Below are positions 46,085 to 56,138 of a stretch of DNA of 64,000 bases, in pieces. The position numbers and the translations under genes are program-made. Positions within the stretch are counted from its first letter, which is position 1. Each line of letters begins with the position of its first letter. Source of the stretch: Dermatemys mawii (Eukaryota; Chordata; Testudines; Dermatemydidae); contig ML677348.1 in assembly GCA_007922305.1 (NCBI GenBank), positions 16,879,442-16,943,441 on the forward strand, in the 5' to 3' direction. Under the pieces are notes generated by a model. The model was not told the origin of the DNA, searched no databases, and saw only the letters and a program-made list of their open reading frames with translations.

Positions 46085-47652
46085 ACATTCACTGTTTAAA
46101 AGGAGATAAAGGTTAGTTTTATTCAAAACTATATTTAGCGGAAGAGGACATCAGTAAAGATGCCCTAGATAACATTTTTAGTGGATTCTCTGCCCCAGAT
46201 CTCTGACACTCAGAAGGAACTTTTAGATGCTCCTCTGTTTCAGTGGATGAAACAAGAGAAGCACTGAAAAAAATGCATAAAGACAGTGTCCCAGGCCCAG
46301 ATAGGATAAAAGTTAGTGAACTATGGGATATTTTTTACCTAGACTCCTTAATACTCACAAGAATTTTTAATTTATGTTTTTAATTGGGCAAGTCCCAGAT
46401 GATTTTAAAGAAAATAGAACTATTTTAATACTAAAGGTACAAAACGAGGTAGAATTAAAAGAGATAACCTCATGGAGGTTGCTGATGATTGGATCCATTT
46501 GGATTAAGCTATATAATAAGATTTTAGCTAAAAGGTTAACGGCCTTGGTCAAAATTTGTAGAAGACAGAAAGGTTTTATCTCTGCCCCTGGCTGTGAAGA
46601 AAATATTTCAATTTTGGATAACTTAATAAAAGGTGCCAAATGCAATGGAGATGAGTTAACTATAGTATTTGTAGACCTAGCAAAAGCATTCAATTCGGTA
46701 GGGCATGGCCACGTTATGGCCGGCCTCAAAAGATTTGGTATTGCGAACATTTTATTGATATCATACAGGATTTGTACAATAATTGTGTCACTAGGGTGTG
46801 GATGGGTGATCAATCTACTGAGTCTATTTTAATTAGGAGTGGGGTCAAACAGGATGACCCTTTGTCCCCTATTTTATTTAATATTGCCATAGATCCTCTT
46901 TTAACCAATTTAGAATGTGAGGGAAAAGGATTTTATGTTCAAGGAAACAGAGTCACATCGTTGGCATTTGCCAACAATGTGGCAATTTTAAGTAATTCGT
47001 ATGTTGGGACGATTAAGAATTTGGATATTTTAGAAGAGTTTTGCAGGATGACTAATCTCCAGATCAATATTAAGAAGACCAAAGGGTTTCATATTTTAGC
47101 AAAATGTAAAACATATATTGTAAACTCAAAAGAAAATTGGAATATTGGTAAGGAGAAACTTGAGTATGTTCAACCAGGAGAATTCAAAAAATATTTGGGT
47201 GCTAAAATCGATCCCTGGATAGGGATAGGAGGGTTGGCACTCAAGGACAAATTGATAGATTGGAATGAAAGTTTAGAGAAGGCCCCCCCCTAAAACCTGC
47301 CCAGAAATTGTTGATTTTAAGACCCTATGTTTTACCACAATTATTTTATAACCTACTTTTAATAGAACCCCTATTTTATATTTTAAATGAATCGGATGTT
47401 TTAACTAGAAAAATTGTTAAGCAAATTTTACACTTACTGCAATGCACTACCGATGGTTTATTTTATTCTAGGGAAAGGGATAGAGGTCTCGCATTGACAA
47501 AATTTGGTATACAAATTCCCAATATGTTAATTCAGAAATGGAGAAGACACATAGTGTCGAAGGATAATTTGATCAATTTGTCATATTTATATGCGGGAGA
47601 AAACCTAATAGATAAAATATTAGTCTTTAGTGCAGCTTCTCTGCATCTCTAA
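46085..47652 (+). pseudogene. R2-type reverse transcriptase, inactivated
   Basis: RT would copy the element RNA at a nicked target. Visible blocks in order: REALKKMHKDSVPGPDRIKV (about 46246-46312); LYNKILAKRL and RQKGFI (to about 46582); motif A VFVDLAKAFNSV at 46665-46700 with its aspartate (46674-46676) intact; motif B GVKQDDPLSPILFN near 46842-46883, where the usual QGDP reads QDDP; motif C LAFANNVAIL, where the two catalytic aspartates are Asn-Asn (46973-46978); then thumb pieces LRPYVLPQLFYNLLL and YSRERDRGLALTKFG. Breaks: a stop near 46381, a frameshift near 46745-46757, and one at a C8 run (47283-47290). Catalysis would be abolished by motif C alone. Confidence 0.85.
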
Positions 47653-47740
47653 AAATGGAGGAAGGATGTTTTTTAAGATGGAAGGAACTTAGATGTCAGG
47701 GAGTAGGAGTAAATTATTTTAAAAACGATGTAACTCATTT

Positions 47741-48331
47741 TTGAAAAATCCTAGTCAGATTAAGTCTGGTTCTTTTATAACAGCACTTCAATTTAGGGCT
47801 AATGTTTATCCGACTAGAGAAACATTAGCGAGAGGGAGGGGGCAAGTAAACGCACAGTGTAGATGGTGTGGTAAATTTAGGGAAAAAATACCCCATATCT
47901 CAGGACAATGCTACAAGACTAAGGATATAAGAATTAAGAGACATAATAGAGTAGTATCAGCAGTGATTGATAAGGTTGGTAGGATGGGATGGAAAGCTTT
48001 TGAAGAACCCCATTTAAGAAACAAGAGGGGAAAGCTAAGAAAGCCGGACATAGTATTTGTTAAGGGGGATATGGCGGAGATGGTAGATGTCACAGTGTGG
48101 TGGGAAGACAACTCCAGTTGTTTGGAAAAAGCCCATGAAGAAAAGGTGGCTTGCTATCTAGAGTTAGAGGATGAAGTGAAGAAATTAACGGGAGCTAATA
48201 ATATCCACTTCTCTGTACTTGTTATTGGGGCTCATGGCAAGTGGAGTGAGGGGAATGACGAACTTTTAAAAATTTTAGGAATCGAGAGAGGTAAAGATTT
48301 TAAAGAAAACATCTGTAGGCTTGTATTATAG
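47741..48331 (+). CDS. R2-type zinc motif and restriction-like endonuclease, open frame
   Basis: A 196-codon uninterrupted frame covers the whole C-terminal module. In order: FITALQFRANVYPTRETLAR; a CCHC motif C-R-W-C...H...C at 47858-47911; KRHNRV at 47936-47953; the PD-(D/E)XK nuclease core with KPD (Asp at 48047-48049), VDVTV (Asp at 48086-48088), and the acidic/lysine pair in HEEKVA at 48134-48151; ending HFSVLVIGAHGKWS. In R2 this domain nicks the target to prime reverse transcription. All key residues appear present, unlike in the RT. The listed start is the first methionine of the frame; in an intact element the module is part of a larger protein. Whether it is expressed is unknown. 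Confidence 0.75.
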   Translation: MKNPSQIKSGSFITALQFRANVYPTRETLARGRGQVNAQCRWCGKFREKIPHISGQCYKTKDIRIKRHNRVVSAVIDKVGRMGWKAFEEPHLRNKRGKLRKPDIVFVKGDMAEMVDVTVWWEDNSSCLEKAHEEKVACYLELEDEVKKLTGANNIHFSVLVIGAHGKWSEGNDELLKILGIERGKDFKENICRLVL

Positions 48332-48604
48332 TCCACAATTGACATGACGACTACTTTTAGTGACGGGTAAAGATCCCGGAGGCTCCATTCTGCATAACTT
48401 ACCAAAACTTAATTTTAGCATATTTGTCTCCATATTTTAACTTTGGATTGGGTTTTACAATACCCTTTATCCTTGGTTATTTATTATCTGTTCTTTTATA
48501 TAATGGTTTTTGATATTGGTTGATAAATACTTATTTTATGGATTGGATCCTATTTTAAACTATTTTTTTTCTCCTTTACTGGATTTGGAGGCAGACTGGC
48601 CACT

Positions 48605-49105
48605 TAAAGTAACCAGGAAAGGGCAGGTAGTCACGCCTGTACATAAATAGCTCTGTGAGGTTACTAGAGTGCTGCGGTATACCAAACTGTGTCCTGATAT
48701 AGTCCTTGGTAGTATGTTCTGTGACCATCACTCAGGCAAATGCTCTAGGAAATTCAGCTGCTAGACCCTAAGGCTCTAGCACCTGGTGAGACACCAATAG
48801 CACTCTGAAAATGGCTTCCTTCTAGGGTCCCCAGCTGACCTGCCTCTGTGTTACCCTGTCCTCACCAATCACCTCCCCCATGCACCCCGTATCTTTCCTT
48901 CTGGATGCCAGTATCCCTTCTGTGCAAGAGGAAAAGACTAACAGATCTAGTGTCCTAGCAGATGGATCACATTGCCCTCTGTTGGCCAATGCCAGCTCAA
49001 AAGACTGATCACACAGCAGTGAATATGATTGGAGGTATTCTTACCCAAGAAAATAGCAACATATCCACTGGATGCAGTCTGGACCAATACATAGGCCAAC
49101 TTTTA
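48605..49105. other. Noncoding DNA downstream of the R2-type element
   Basis: No supported feature, no rDNA similarity. Confidence 0.4.
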
Positions 49106-49109
49106 CTTC

Positions 49110-49270
49110 TGTTTGGCAGAATCTGGGAATGGGCGACAGGGGAGAATCACTTGATGACTACCTGTTTTGTTCATTCCCTCTGGGGCACCTGGCATTGGCC
49201 ACTGTTGGGAGACAGAATACTGGGCTAGATGGACCTTTGGTCTGACCCAGTATGGCCATTCTTATGTTTG
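49110..49270 (+). mobile_element. CR1-type LINE 3' end
   Basis: CTGGGAATGGGCGACAGGGG, CATTCCCTCTGGGGCACCTG, GGGCTAGATGGACCTTTGGT, CCAGTATGGCCATTCTTATG. A well preserved terminus, probably among the younger insertions here. Confidence 0.9.
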
Positions 49271-49524
49271 CACTTCAGAAGTGTGGTATGTTGGCACTGA
49301 TCCTGACCAGACCCCAGAAATGAAGAGTCGCATGATAAACATGTAAATACATGATAAATAATGAAAATAAAGAGTTAATTAAACATGTCTGGGTTTGATT
49401 CTAAGACCTTATCTGTGTTTGGGAGTCAGCTTGTGGTGGCCATCCGACAGCATAGCTGCACTAATCCAACCCCAAGTATTGACAAAGAAAGCCCTAATTT
49501 GCACTGGTTAGATTTAGCTCTCTT

Positions 49525-49613
49525 TATCATAGAATCATAGAATATCAGGGTTGGAAGGGACCTCAGGAGGTCATCTAGTCCAACCCCCTGCTCAAAGCAG
49601 GACCAATCAGGAT
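49525..49613 (-). mobile_element. CR1 or tRNA/CR1 SINE tail, reversed
   Basis: ATCATAGAATCATAGAATAT, GGTTGGAAGGGACCTCAGGA, CCAACCCCCTGCTCAAAGCA. At 85 bases it could be the tail of either a CR1 LINE or the related SINE. Confidence 0.85.
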
Positions 49614-49614
49614 A

Positions 49615-50105
49615 GAACCAGAACAGATTAGGTTGCATGAAATAGTGCCATTGTTGGCTGAATCAAAGTTAATTCAAAGTATAGATGTGGCCTTAAATGG
49701 ATAATGTAGATGGGAGGAATGGAATCTTATTTTTTCAAATCATGTTGCTAATTAACAGTGGGGAAGGCAGGCAAACATACTAACAACCCATCTATACAGC
49801 TGGATAAGGCCCTGTTATAAAGGGAGATAAAAAGTTCAGAAAAGCCAAACAGGCTGAGTGAAATGCTACAGCAGTGAGAAATGTTGTAGCCTGTTTTCAG
49901 TTGGGTGATTTGCTGCCAGAAAATTCCATAGCCTCGGGGCACAATTAACAAAAGCTCTGATGTTTGCCTTGTCCAATCTGTATTTAGGTACAATCGATAA
50001 GCCTGTACCCGAAGAGCAACGAGTGAGAGTTGGGACAATAGAGAAGCAAAATGCAAGTCAAATAAGCATGCCTAGATCATGCAGGATTAAAAGTGATGTA
50101 TAAAA
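49615..50105. other. Noncoding DNA
   Basis: No supported gene. Confidence 0.35.
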
Positions 50106-50111
50106 CTTCAT

Positions 50112-50430
50112 GTGAATCATAGGACTGGAAGGGACATCAGGAGGTCATCTAGTCCAGTCACCTGCACTCAAGGCAGGACTAAGTATTATCTAGACGATCC
50201 CTGACAGGTGTTTGTCCAACCTGCTCTTAAAAATCTCCAGTGATGGAGATTCCATAATCTCCCTAGGCAATCTCCAGTGCTGACAGGAAGTTTTTCCTAA
50301 TGTCCAACCTAAACCACCCTTTCTGCATTTTAAGGCCATTACTTCTTGTCCTAAACTCAGAGGTTAAGAAGAACAATTTTTCTCCCTCCTCCTTGTAACA
50401 GCCTTTTATGTACTTGAAATGCAGTGTGGT
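50112..50430 (-). mobile_element. CR1 LINE 3' end, reversed
   Basis: AATCATAGGACTGGAAGGGA, TCATCTAGTCCAGTCACCTG, then ORF2 C-terminus on the minus strand (GWFRLDIRKNFL near 50280-50320). Confidence 0.85.
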
Positions 50431-50689
50431 GACTACAGCACAGGAGGAACATGTGGCACAGGTAACACTAAACCTCACCATCAGTGTTCAGGGCCTGCTG
50501 GAGCCCTCATGAATCACATTCTGGGAGGGAGACTGAATCATAAGGTTAGGCAAAAAACAGTCCAAGACAAGACAGAGGAATAGGTGAGCAGGATATGGCC
50601 TATCTGGCTTCCAAGAGAAAGGGTTTTAGTTGGTTTTCTGAAGCACAGAAGGTTTTGATTCCTTAAATAAGATACATCTAAGGCTTCTC

Positions 50690-50775
50690 TCTAGTTAAAG
50701 AGGGGGCTGAATGGTTAAGGTCCCTCACTAGAATTTGGAAGGCCATGGGTTTGATTCTCACTAAATTTCACACTG
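50690..50775 (+). repeat. tRNA-like SINE scrap
   Basis: GGGGGCTGAATGGTTAAGGT (A-box region), then GGCCATGGGTTTGATTCTCA (B-box region). No body beyond this; the MITE begins at 50780. Confidence 0.45.
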
Positions 50776-50779
50776 AGTT

Positions 50780-51281
50780 TATGTCTACACTGCAATATAG
50801 CCCAGGGTTAGTAGACCTTGAGTTAACAGCTATTTGATTTGTTAACCTAGGACTTCAGCATCTATGCTCGTTTACAACCCCAGGTTAGCAATTGTTGAAT
50901 TCTGGGGCTCTAGCATTCATACTGCATTATGTGGCCCTGAGTCCAACCTCCTGTATCCCAAACTTCCCAAAATGTGAGTGCTGTAGCCCTTTGTTCATGG
51001 TGCAGGGTGGGAAAACTTCTGCCCAGAGGACAAAGTCAGCCTGTGCCATACTTTTGGCAGACTCCAGTGTATGAGTCCAGTGGGAGGCTGCATCTACATT
51101 GCAAAAACAATAGGACTTGAACCACGGGTCTTGGATTGACTCAGGCCGTGATCTTCCATCCCCATGGGGTCCTGGGACTCTGGGTCCAAGATCTAGGTTA
51201 GCTCAATTTGTGCATAGATGGAAGGGGAGTTAAGCTGGTGCCTGAGTTTGAACCCTGGTCTTACATTGCAGTGTAGACATA
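50780..51281. mobile_element. 502-bp MITE with perfect 17-bp terminal inverted repeats
   Basis: TATGTCTACACTGCAAT at 50780-50796 is exactly inverted at 51265-51281. The interior is non-coding, with partial inner symmetry (AACCTAGGACTT, CCAGGTTAGC). It shares end sequence with 10595-10876. The target duplication is not obvious, so the superfamily is open. Confidence 0.8.
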
Positions 51282-51289
51282 GCTTGAAA

Positions 51290-52040
51290 GGCCACATCCA
51301 GCCCACCCAGCAAGCTGGGTCCCTGATCCATCAGCTTAGGGCCGTCAAAGGCAATTGGATATAATGCTGCCCACAGCACTTCCTTGGCTTGACTCACTTT
51401 AATCATGTCAACTCAATAAGTCATTGGCTCCGGGGAACTGGGACTTTTGAAAGGCACCATGCAGTATTCCTTGACCCCAGACATGTTGTTAGGACATCTA
51501 GTCCATTGGTTGGCTGTTCAGGTTCATTGCCTTCTGTAGAGTTAACTCCAAGCAGTGCTGGATCTGGCCCTGGGGTGGAATTTCACCAGTTTATACCAGT
51601 ACCACAAGGCTCAGAGAGTCTGCTGTACTGCCTTCTCCCCCAACAACTGACCTGATTCAAATTGACCTCAGGGTTGCCTATGGACAGGACAGAGTCTTTA
51701 CAGCCCCTGGAGAAGTCCGAGGAAGGAGCTGGAACACCGTTTCCCCTCTGCTTCTTGGGGGAAATAAATTGTGATTTTCCTTTACATCCTGTAAAGGATC
51801 CTGGAATGCTGCTAACTTCCCCCCTTATGCTGGCTCTCCTCTGCTGGCTGGTATCCTGGTGGAGGCTGGGTAGTAGAACCATGACCCCACCTGTCTCTGC
51901 CCATTCCCCACCCACTTTGTTGCAGTGGGGAATATTGGGTGCCCAGCACTTGCTCTTTCCTCCTTTCTCAGACTCAGTCCTGGGGATTCAAATGTAGCTG
52001 CCCAGGGGACTAGCAGGGGGTATTACCGAAGTTAATCACA
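51290..52040. other. Noncoding DNA, moderately GC-rich
   Basis: Overlapping frames at 51583-51997 on both strands (110 and 111 codons) carry no recognisable motif. No gene supported. Confidence 0.35.
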
Positions 52041-52044
52041 ATCT

Positions 52045-52225
52045 AGACCTATAACTGTTGGTCAGGTATCCCAGTGTTTCCTGCAGTCCAATTTTAAATA
52101 CATCGGCAATGGGGTTTCTACCACTTCCCTTGAGAAAATATACTACAGACTGATAGAGCTCACCTCAGAACATATTTCCTGATAATCAGCCTAATTTTCC
52201 CTTCCTTAATTCCATGGACACATTT
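52045..52225 (-). mobile_element. Old CR1/L3-like fragment, reversed
   Basis: TTTTAAATACATCGGCAATG, GGGTTTCTACCACTTCCCTT and CCTGATAATCAGCCTAATTT resemble the reversed 3' region of CR1-type LINEs, strongly decayed. Confidence 0.6.
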
Positions 52226-52229
52226 CTGA

Positions 52230-53145
52230 GGCTGCCGTATGAACCCCAATAAATAGAATACAAAGTTTTGCGGCTGCTATCTTTTACTTGTGGATTTTGA
52301 AATTGAATATAAAATAAAAATGGAAAAAATAGATCGAGTAATTAAACTGAACGCATTTGCGTTAGAGAGCTCAGCACTGTGTTTTTTCCCTGGGTGCAGT
52401 GCATAAAAATACATAAAAGCAGCTGCTGAATGTTTTATATCAGGCCTCCTTTATACACAAACCTTTACTGAGTATAAAAGTAGGAGCTTATGGTGCAAAT
52501 ATTAACAGGCCCGTAACTATTCAGCTGTAAAGTCACTGCTACAAAGCTGCAAAGAGTGGAGCATGAAGATAACTTTGAAATCAGATTGATATGGCCGGGG
52601 CATCATGAGTCAATATACACAGCATCTGAAATCAAAGTCAAAGAAGGCTGGAGAAACTGAGGCAAACACTGCAGTGTTTTGGGAAGGAAAGAACTGGCAA
52701 GCATAACTTTACCTATGCAGATGAAATGCAGCAGCTGGGAAGATCCGGAGAGGAGAGAAATACAAAGGTGGGAAATTAAGCTGTGTAGTTTTGGCAGACA
52801 GCCAAGACCCAGCACTACAGGAAGTCGAATAAAACCAAAATTGAAACCGTATGGCAACTACATCCTCCCCCTCATCAACTCAATGTTTGTGTACTGAACA
52901 GATGAAGCAGCTCAGGGAGCCACCAGGAAAGGCGCGAGGGGGCCAGACCAAGCGATTCAAGGGGCTGCTTGTTGTATGTAGGATTTGCTGATGTCCCTTC
53001 AGGCAGTGAGCGATACAGCTTTTCCCTTCTGCTGGAAGATTGCTGTCAATGCTGAGTTCAGCTTAGAGGAGTAGGATTCAGAGGTCATAGTGAGCTCTAG
53101 AAAGAGAGCAGTCCCCAGGGACATCACCTGCCTGTTTCAAGGCAT
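52230..53145. other. Unique noncoding DNA
   Basis: No gene supported. 52260-52560 is AT-rich and free of repeat signatures. Confidence 0.4.
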
Positions 53146-53149
53146 AAGC

Positions 53150-53275
53150 TATCCAAGCCACTGGCTGGGGTTCGGAAGAATCTCTCTCTAACATCTGATA
53201 CTGGAGATTGTCAGAGACAGACTACTGGAATTAGATGGGCCACTGGTGTGATTGGCATTGCAGTTCCTATGTGCC
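53150..53275 (+). mobile_element. CR1-type 3' end, decayed
   Basis: CATCTGATACTGGAGATTGT, CAGACTACTGGAATTAGATG, GGCCACTGGTGTGATTGGCA, ending TTCCTATG. Confidence 0.6.
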
Positions 53276-53350
53276 TGATAGATGCACTGCAGGAGAGTGA
53301 TAGAATTGATGGGAAGGGAACATAATTGAAATGACATTGGCAGTCAGACC

Positions 53351-53388
53351 AAATGTATTGGTCAGGGGCAGAACTGACCAATACATTT
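53351..53388. repeat. Perfect 15-bp hairpin
   Basis: AAATGTATTGGTCAG and CTGACCAATACATTT are exact reverse complements around an 8-base loop. Confidence 0.9.
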
Positions 53389-53414
53389 ACTTGGGAGCAG
53401 GAATAGAGATAAAT

Positions 53415-53442
53415 TGGAGGGAGGGAGGGAAGGAGGGAGGAG
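53415..53442. repeat. (GGGA)n-type purine repeat
   Basis: GGAGGGAGGGAGGGAAGGAG, continuing GGAGGA. Confidence 0.9.
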
Positions 53443-53449
53443 ACAGAAT

Positions 53450-54245
53450 TGAATTAATTAGATTGAGGGGAGTGAGTGAGGGCTGGAAAAGTTAATGAGA
53501 AGTTGCACAGAGTATTAATGGATGGGAGGCGTGGACAGATTTGAACTGGGTGTGGGGTACTAGAAAATGGTTTCAGGGGAGAACCAGAGACTAGATATTG
53601 CCTGGATCAGTTTACACCTACCAAATAGCGTCATGACCATCCTGCAAAAGTTCTCCTTCCAGATGCATGCCCACAAGCTGAGATGATGCAGGTTGATCAT
53701 ATAACTACTCAGTTTATTTTTCAGGAACAGGGTTTGTCAGTACTTCTAGCTAAGGGCACTTAAAATAAATGTATTTGCCAAGTGGTGTTGACTCCCTCTT
53801 TATTATGGGAAGTGTTTTTGTTTAAATGGGAAACCATATAAATAGCATCTCACTTCTCTGCAGCACAAGCAACTTCGGCAGCTGGGATGTGTCACAAGCT
53901 GAGGTGGGAATTTTTTGTAAGGGCCCCTTTTTAAATTATTGGCTGTACAGCGCTGCTTTAACGTCTATGATTTCAAATGGAGAGAAGAGAAAATTAAAAG
54001 AATAAAACAAGTGCATTAATTTTCCAGAGAATATAATATATTTAATGGTTGTGTTTGTGGAGGATTGCCAGAACCAGCCACACCTGCCATAGCAAATGCA
54101 CTGAGGCAGTCAGTGGGTGTCAGACACCATCTGAAAGGCAATTTCCAAACTCAGACAAACTGTCTAGAATAAAAAGTTTTCAATACTTTGGCTGAGCATG
54201 CGCTTAGTAAAAGTTGGTGGATACAACTAATAGGAAGCTCTGCCT
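53450..54245. other. Unique noncoding DNA
   Basis: No gene supported. 53930-54055 is AT-rich and free of repeat signatures. Confidence 0.35.
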
Positions 54246-54249
54246 TACA

Positions 54250-54450
54250 GAAAGGCAATGTGGCCTAACTGCTACAGCCCTAGACTCGGGCTTAGGAGAC
54301 TTAAGTTCTATTCCTACCCTGTCACACAGGCCTGTGGGGTAAACATGGCTGAATCATTTCACTGTTGTGTGCCTCAGTTTCCCACTCTATGAAATGATCA
54401 TGAGCTCTTCTGTAAACCACTTTGAGGTTAACTGCTGAGCTAGGTATCAT
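54250..54450 (+). repeat. CORE/MIR-like SINE
   Basis: AATGTGGCCTAACTGCTACA and AAGTTCTATTCCTACCCTGT (tRNA-like head), GTGTGCCTCAGTTTCCCACT, CCACTTTGAGGTTAACTGCT (tail). Confidence 0.7.
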
Positions 54451-54454
54451 AGGA

Positions 54455-54825
54455 CAAAGGGTCTCAACCTTTTTGTGCAATTCTGCCTTTCTAGAAAACT
54501 CAGGTCTCTATTTAATCTAGCTAAGGTATTTATAGAGCACTAAATGCAGGAGTTGCTAGGTACTGATATGGGCTGTATCAGCATGTGCCTGCAGAGTCCT
54601 AGTTTACTTTGCATGCTCTGACCTGCAATGAAGGCAGGACTGGACTTCGGAAAGACCCAAGTCTATTGCCAGTCAGAGTATGCACAATAGAGGGAGAGAC
54701 AGGTAGCAGTAATACACTAGATAGAAAGGTGCAACATAAGAAAGGGAGGAAGGGAAACCTAGAGTACTGATTACAAAAGACTGAAGGACGAGTACTAGTA
54801 CACATTACCAGGCTGAGAGCCACTG
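54455..54825. mobile_element. hAT-like MITE (371 bp)
   Basis: Ends CAAAGGGTCTCAACC and GGCTGAGAGCCACTG are imperfect inverted repeats of the 'cagtggttctcaacc' type. Flanking 8-mers TCATAGGA and TTCTAAGA match at 5 of 8 positions. It lies directly after the SINE. Confidence 0.6.
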
Positions 54826-55002
54826 TTCTAAGATACCTGGGTTTTGTTTGTTTTACATCTTTATTTTAATTAATCAAGACTTACATGATGTCAGTGCTCA
54901 GTGTGGCACCTGCTTGTTGCCCTTTCAGAAACTCTTTCCAGATCCCACACTGATGATACAGTCACAATGTTGACTACTAAGAAGTTAAGTATCAGAGGGG
55001 TA

Positions 55003-55115
55003 GCCGTGTTAGTCTGTATCCACCAAAACAACGAGGAGTCCGGTGACTCCTTAAAGACTAACAAAATAAATAAAATAAACGTTAGTCTTTAAGATGCAAC
55101 CAGACTTCTCATTAC
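55003..55115. repeat. Copy of the 35.8-kb foldback family
   Basis: AGTATCAGAGGGGTAGCCGT, GTTAGTCTGTATCC, then CCTTAAAGACTAACAAAATA and reversed GTTAGTCTTTAAGATGC. A shortened foldback of the same family as 35772-35937. Confidence 0.7.
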
Positions 55116-55119
55116 TAAG

Positions 55120-56135
55120 AAGTTGAGACCAAGGCAGTATTTTGTCACTAATATGAATAACATGGAAAGCCATGAAATAATTCAATTCTCTTGCTGTCTC
55201 CCTGAGATTGCCTCTGCATGCCAAGTGCTCTCCAATGTGTCCCTTCAAAAAGCTTTGCTATTTTGAATGCTGTTTCTCCAGAGGCAGCTGATCCATCATA
55301 AAGCCAGTCTAGCAAAGCAGTAGACTGTCCTAGCATTATAGAGCTTACAGAGGGGAAGGGGAGGCAAGGTCTGAATGAAGATCAACTGAGAGTTGAAAAT
55401 TCTTTGACTTTTTCTCATTAGACGTGGAAGGCAAGAGGGAACCCACGCTGTGCCTGTAATCCAAAGCCCACTAAAGAAGGCTGAAGTTCTGTCAGGTCCC
55501 AGAAAAGAATCCCTCTAGACACTGTGGAATAATAATGCAGCAATGTTTGTCATCCTAAAGATGGTTCAGTTATTGCATGCAAAATTCATGGGCTTCTGCC
55601 GGATTCTTGGCAGTTATAATCCTGGAAAAGTCAACAGCTAAATCCCTAAAATTCATGAGCACGAAGAGAAAAACAATTTGTTTAACAGATGCTCATCAAT
55701 TCTCTGATTTCATTACATTAATTTTTCCCTGTAACCGTGTGATAATAAGAAGCCAACAGGATTGCTAAGCAATACAGTGGAACACTGACAACGTGAGAAA
55801 GTCATTAATGATATTCTTCAGGTATCGGAGGTGACATTGTTTTCCCACAAAAAGGATTTCAGATCACAGGTTCCATTACTCAAGAGACAGTAAAATGGTA
55901 TAAACAGGAGTTTCGTGCATTCCAGACATTAGAAGGATCTTCGTGGCAGTAGGCATCATTCCTTGATTTTGGGGGAGAAGAGGGTGTACAATGAAGTCTC
56001 TCTGTAGGCATTCAGCATGACACATCTGTTTCACTTTCATTTTATTTAAAAGACATGAAGAAACATACATGGCCAGATTCTGCCTTCAATCCATCCTAGG
56101 AACTTCAGGCATGACATCAGTGGGCAAAGGGTATG
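55120..56135. other. Unique noncoding DNA
   Basis: No supported feature. Confidence 0.4.
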
Positions 56136-56138
56136 GCT

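Larger units (their letters stand above)
45985..48600 (+). mobile_element. R2-type non-LTR retrotransposon, 5'-truncated
   Basis: The order RT, thumb, CCHC zinc motif, restriction-like endonuclease in one polypeptide, with no apurinic endonuclease in front, is the layout of the R2 superclade. The copy lacks the N-terminal DNA-binding zinc fingers (sequence before about 46080 is not recognisable). A T-rich, non-coding 3' UTR follows the stop at 48331 to about 48600. R2 elements normally sit at a fixed site in 28S rRNA genes; neither flank here resembles rDNA. It may be a non-site-specific R2 relative or a copy moved from its original place. Ends are approximate. Confidence 0.85.

Noticed and set aside
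46367..46813. 148-codon minus frame
   Set aside because: It is the antisense shadow of the R2-type reverse transcriptase.
45985..48600. Group II intron or bacterial retroelement for the RT at 46-48 kb
   Set aside because: The downstream CCHC plus PD-(D/E)XK module and the vertebrate repeat context fit R2-type elements; no intron RNA structure is seen.
51583..51997. Pair of opposed 110-codon frames as a possible exon
   Set aside because: No domain, no convincing splice sites, and both strands are open at once.
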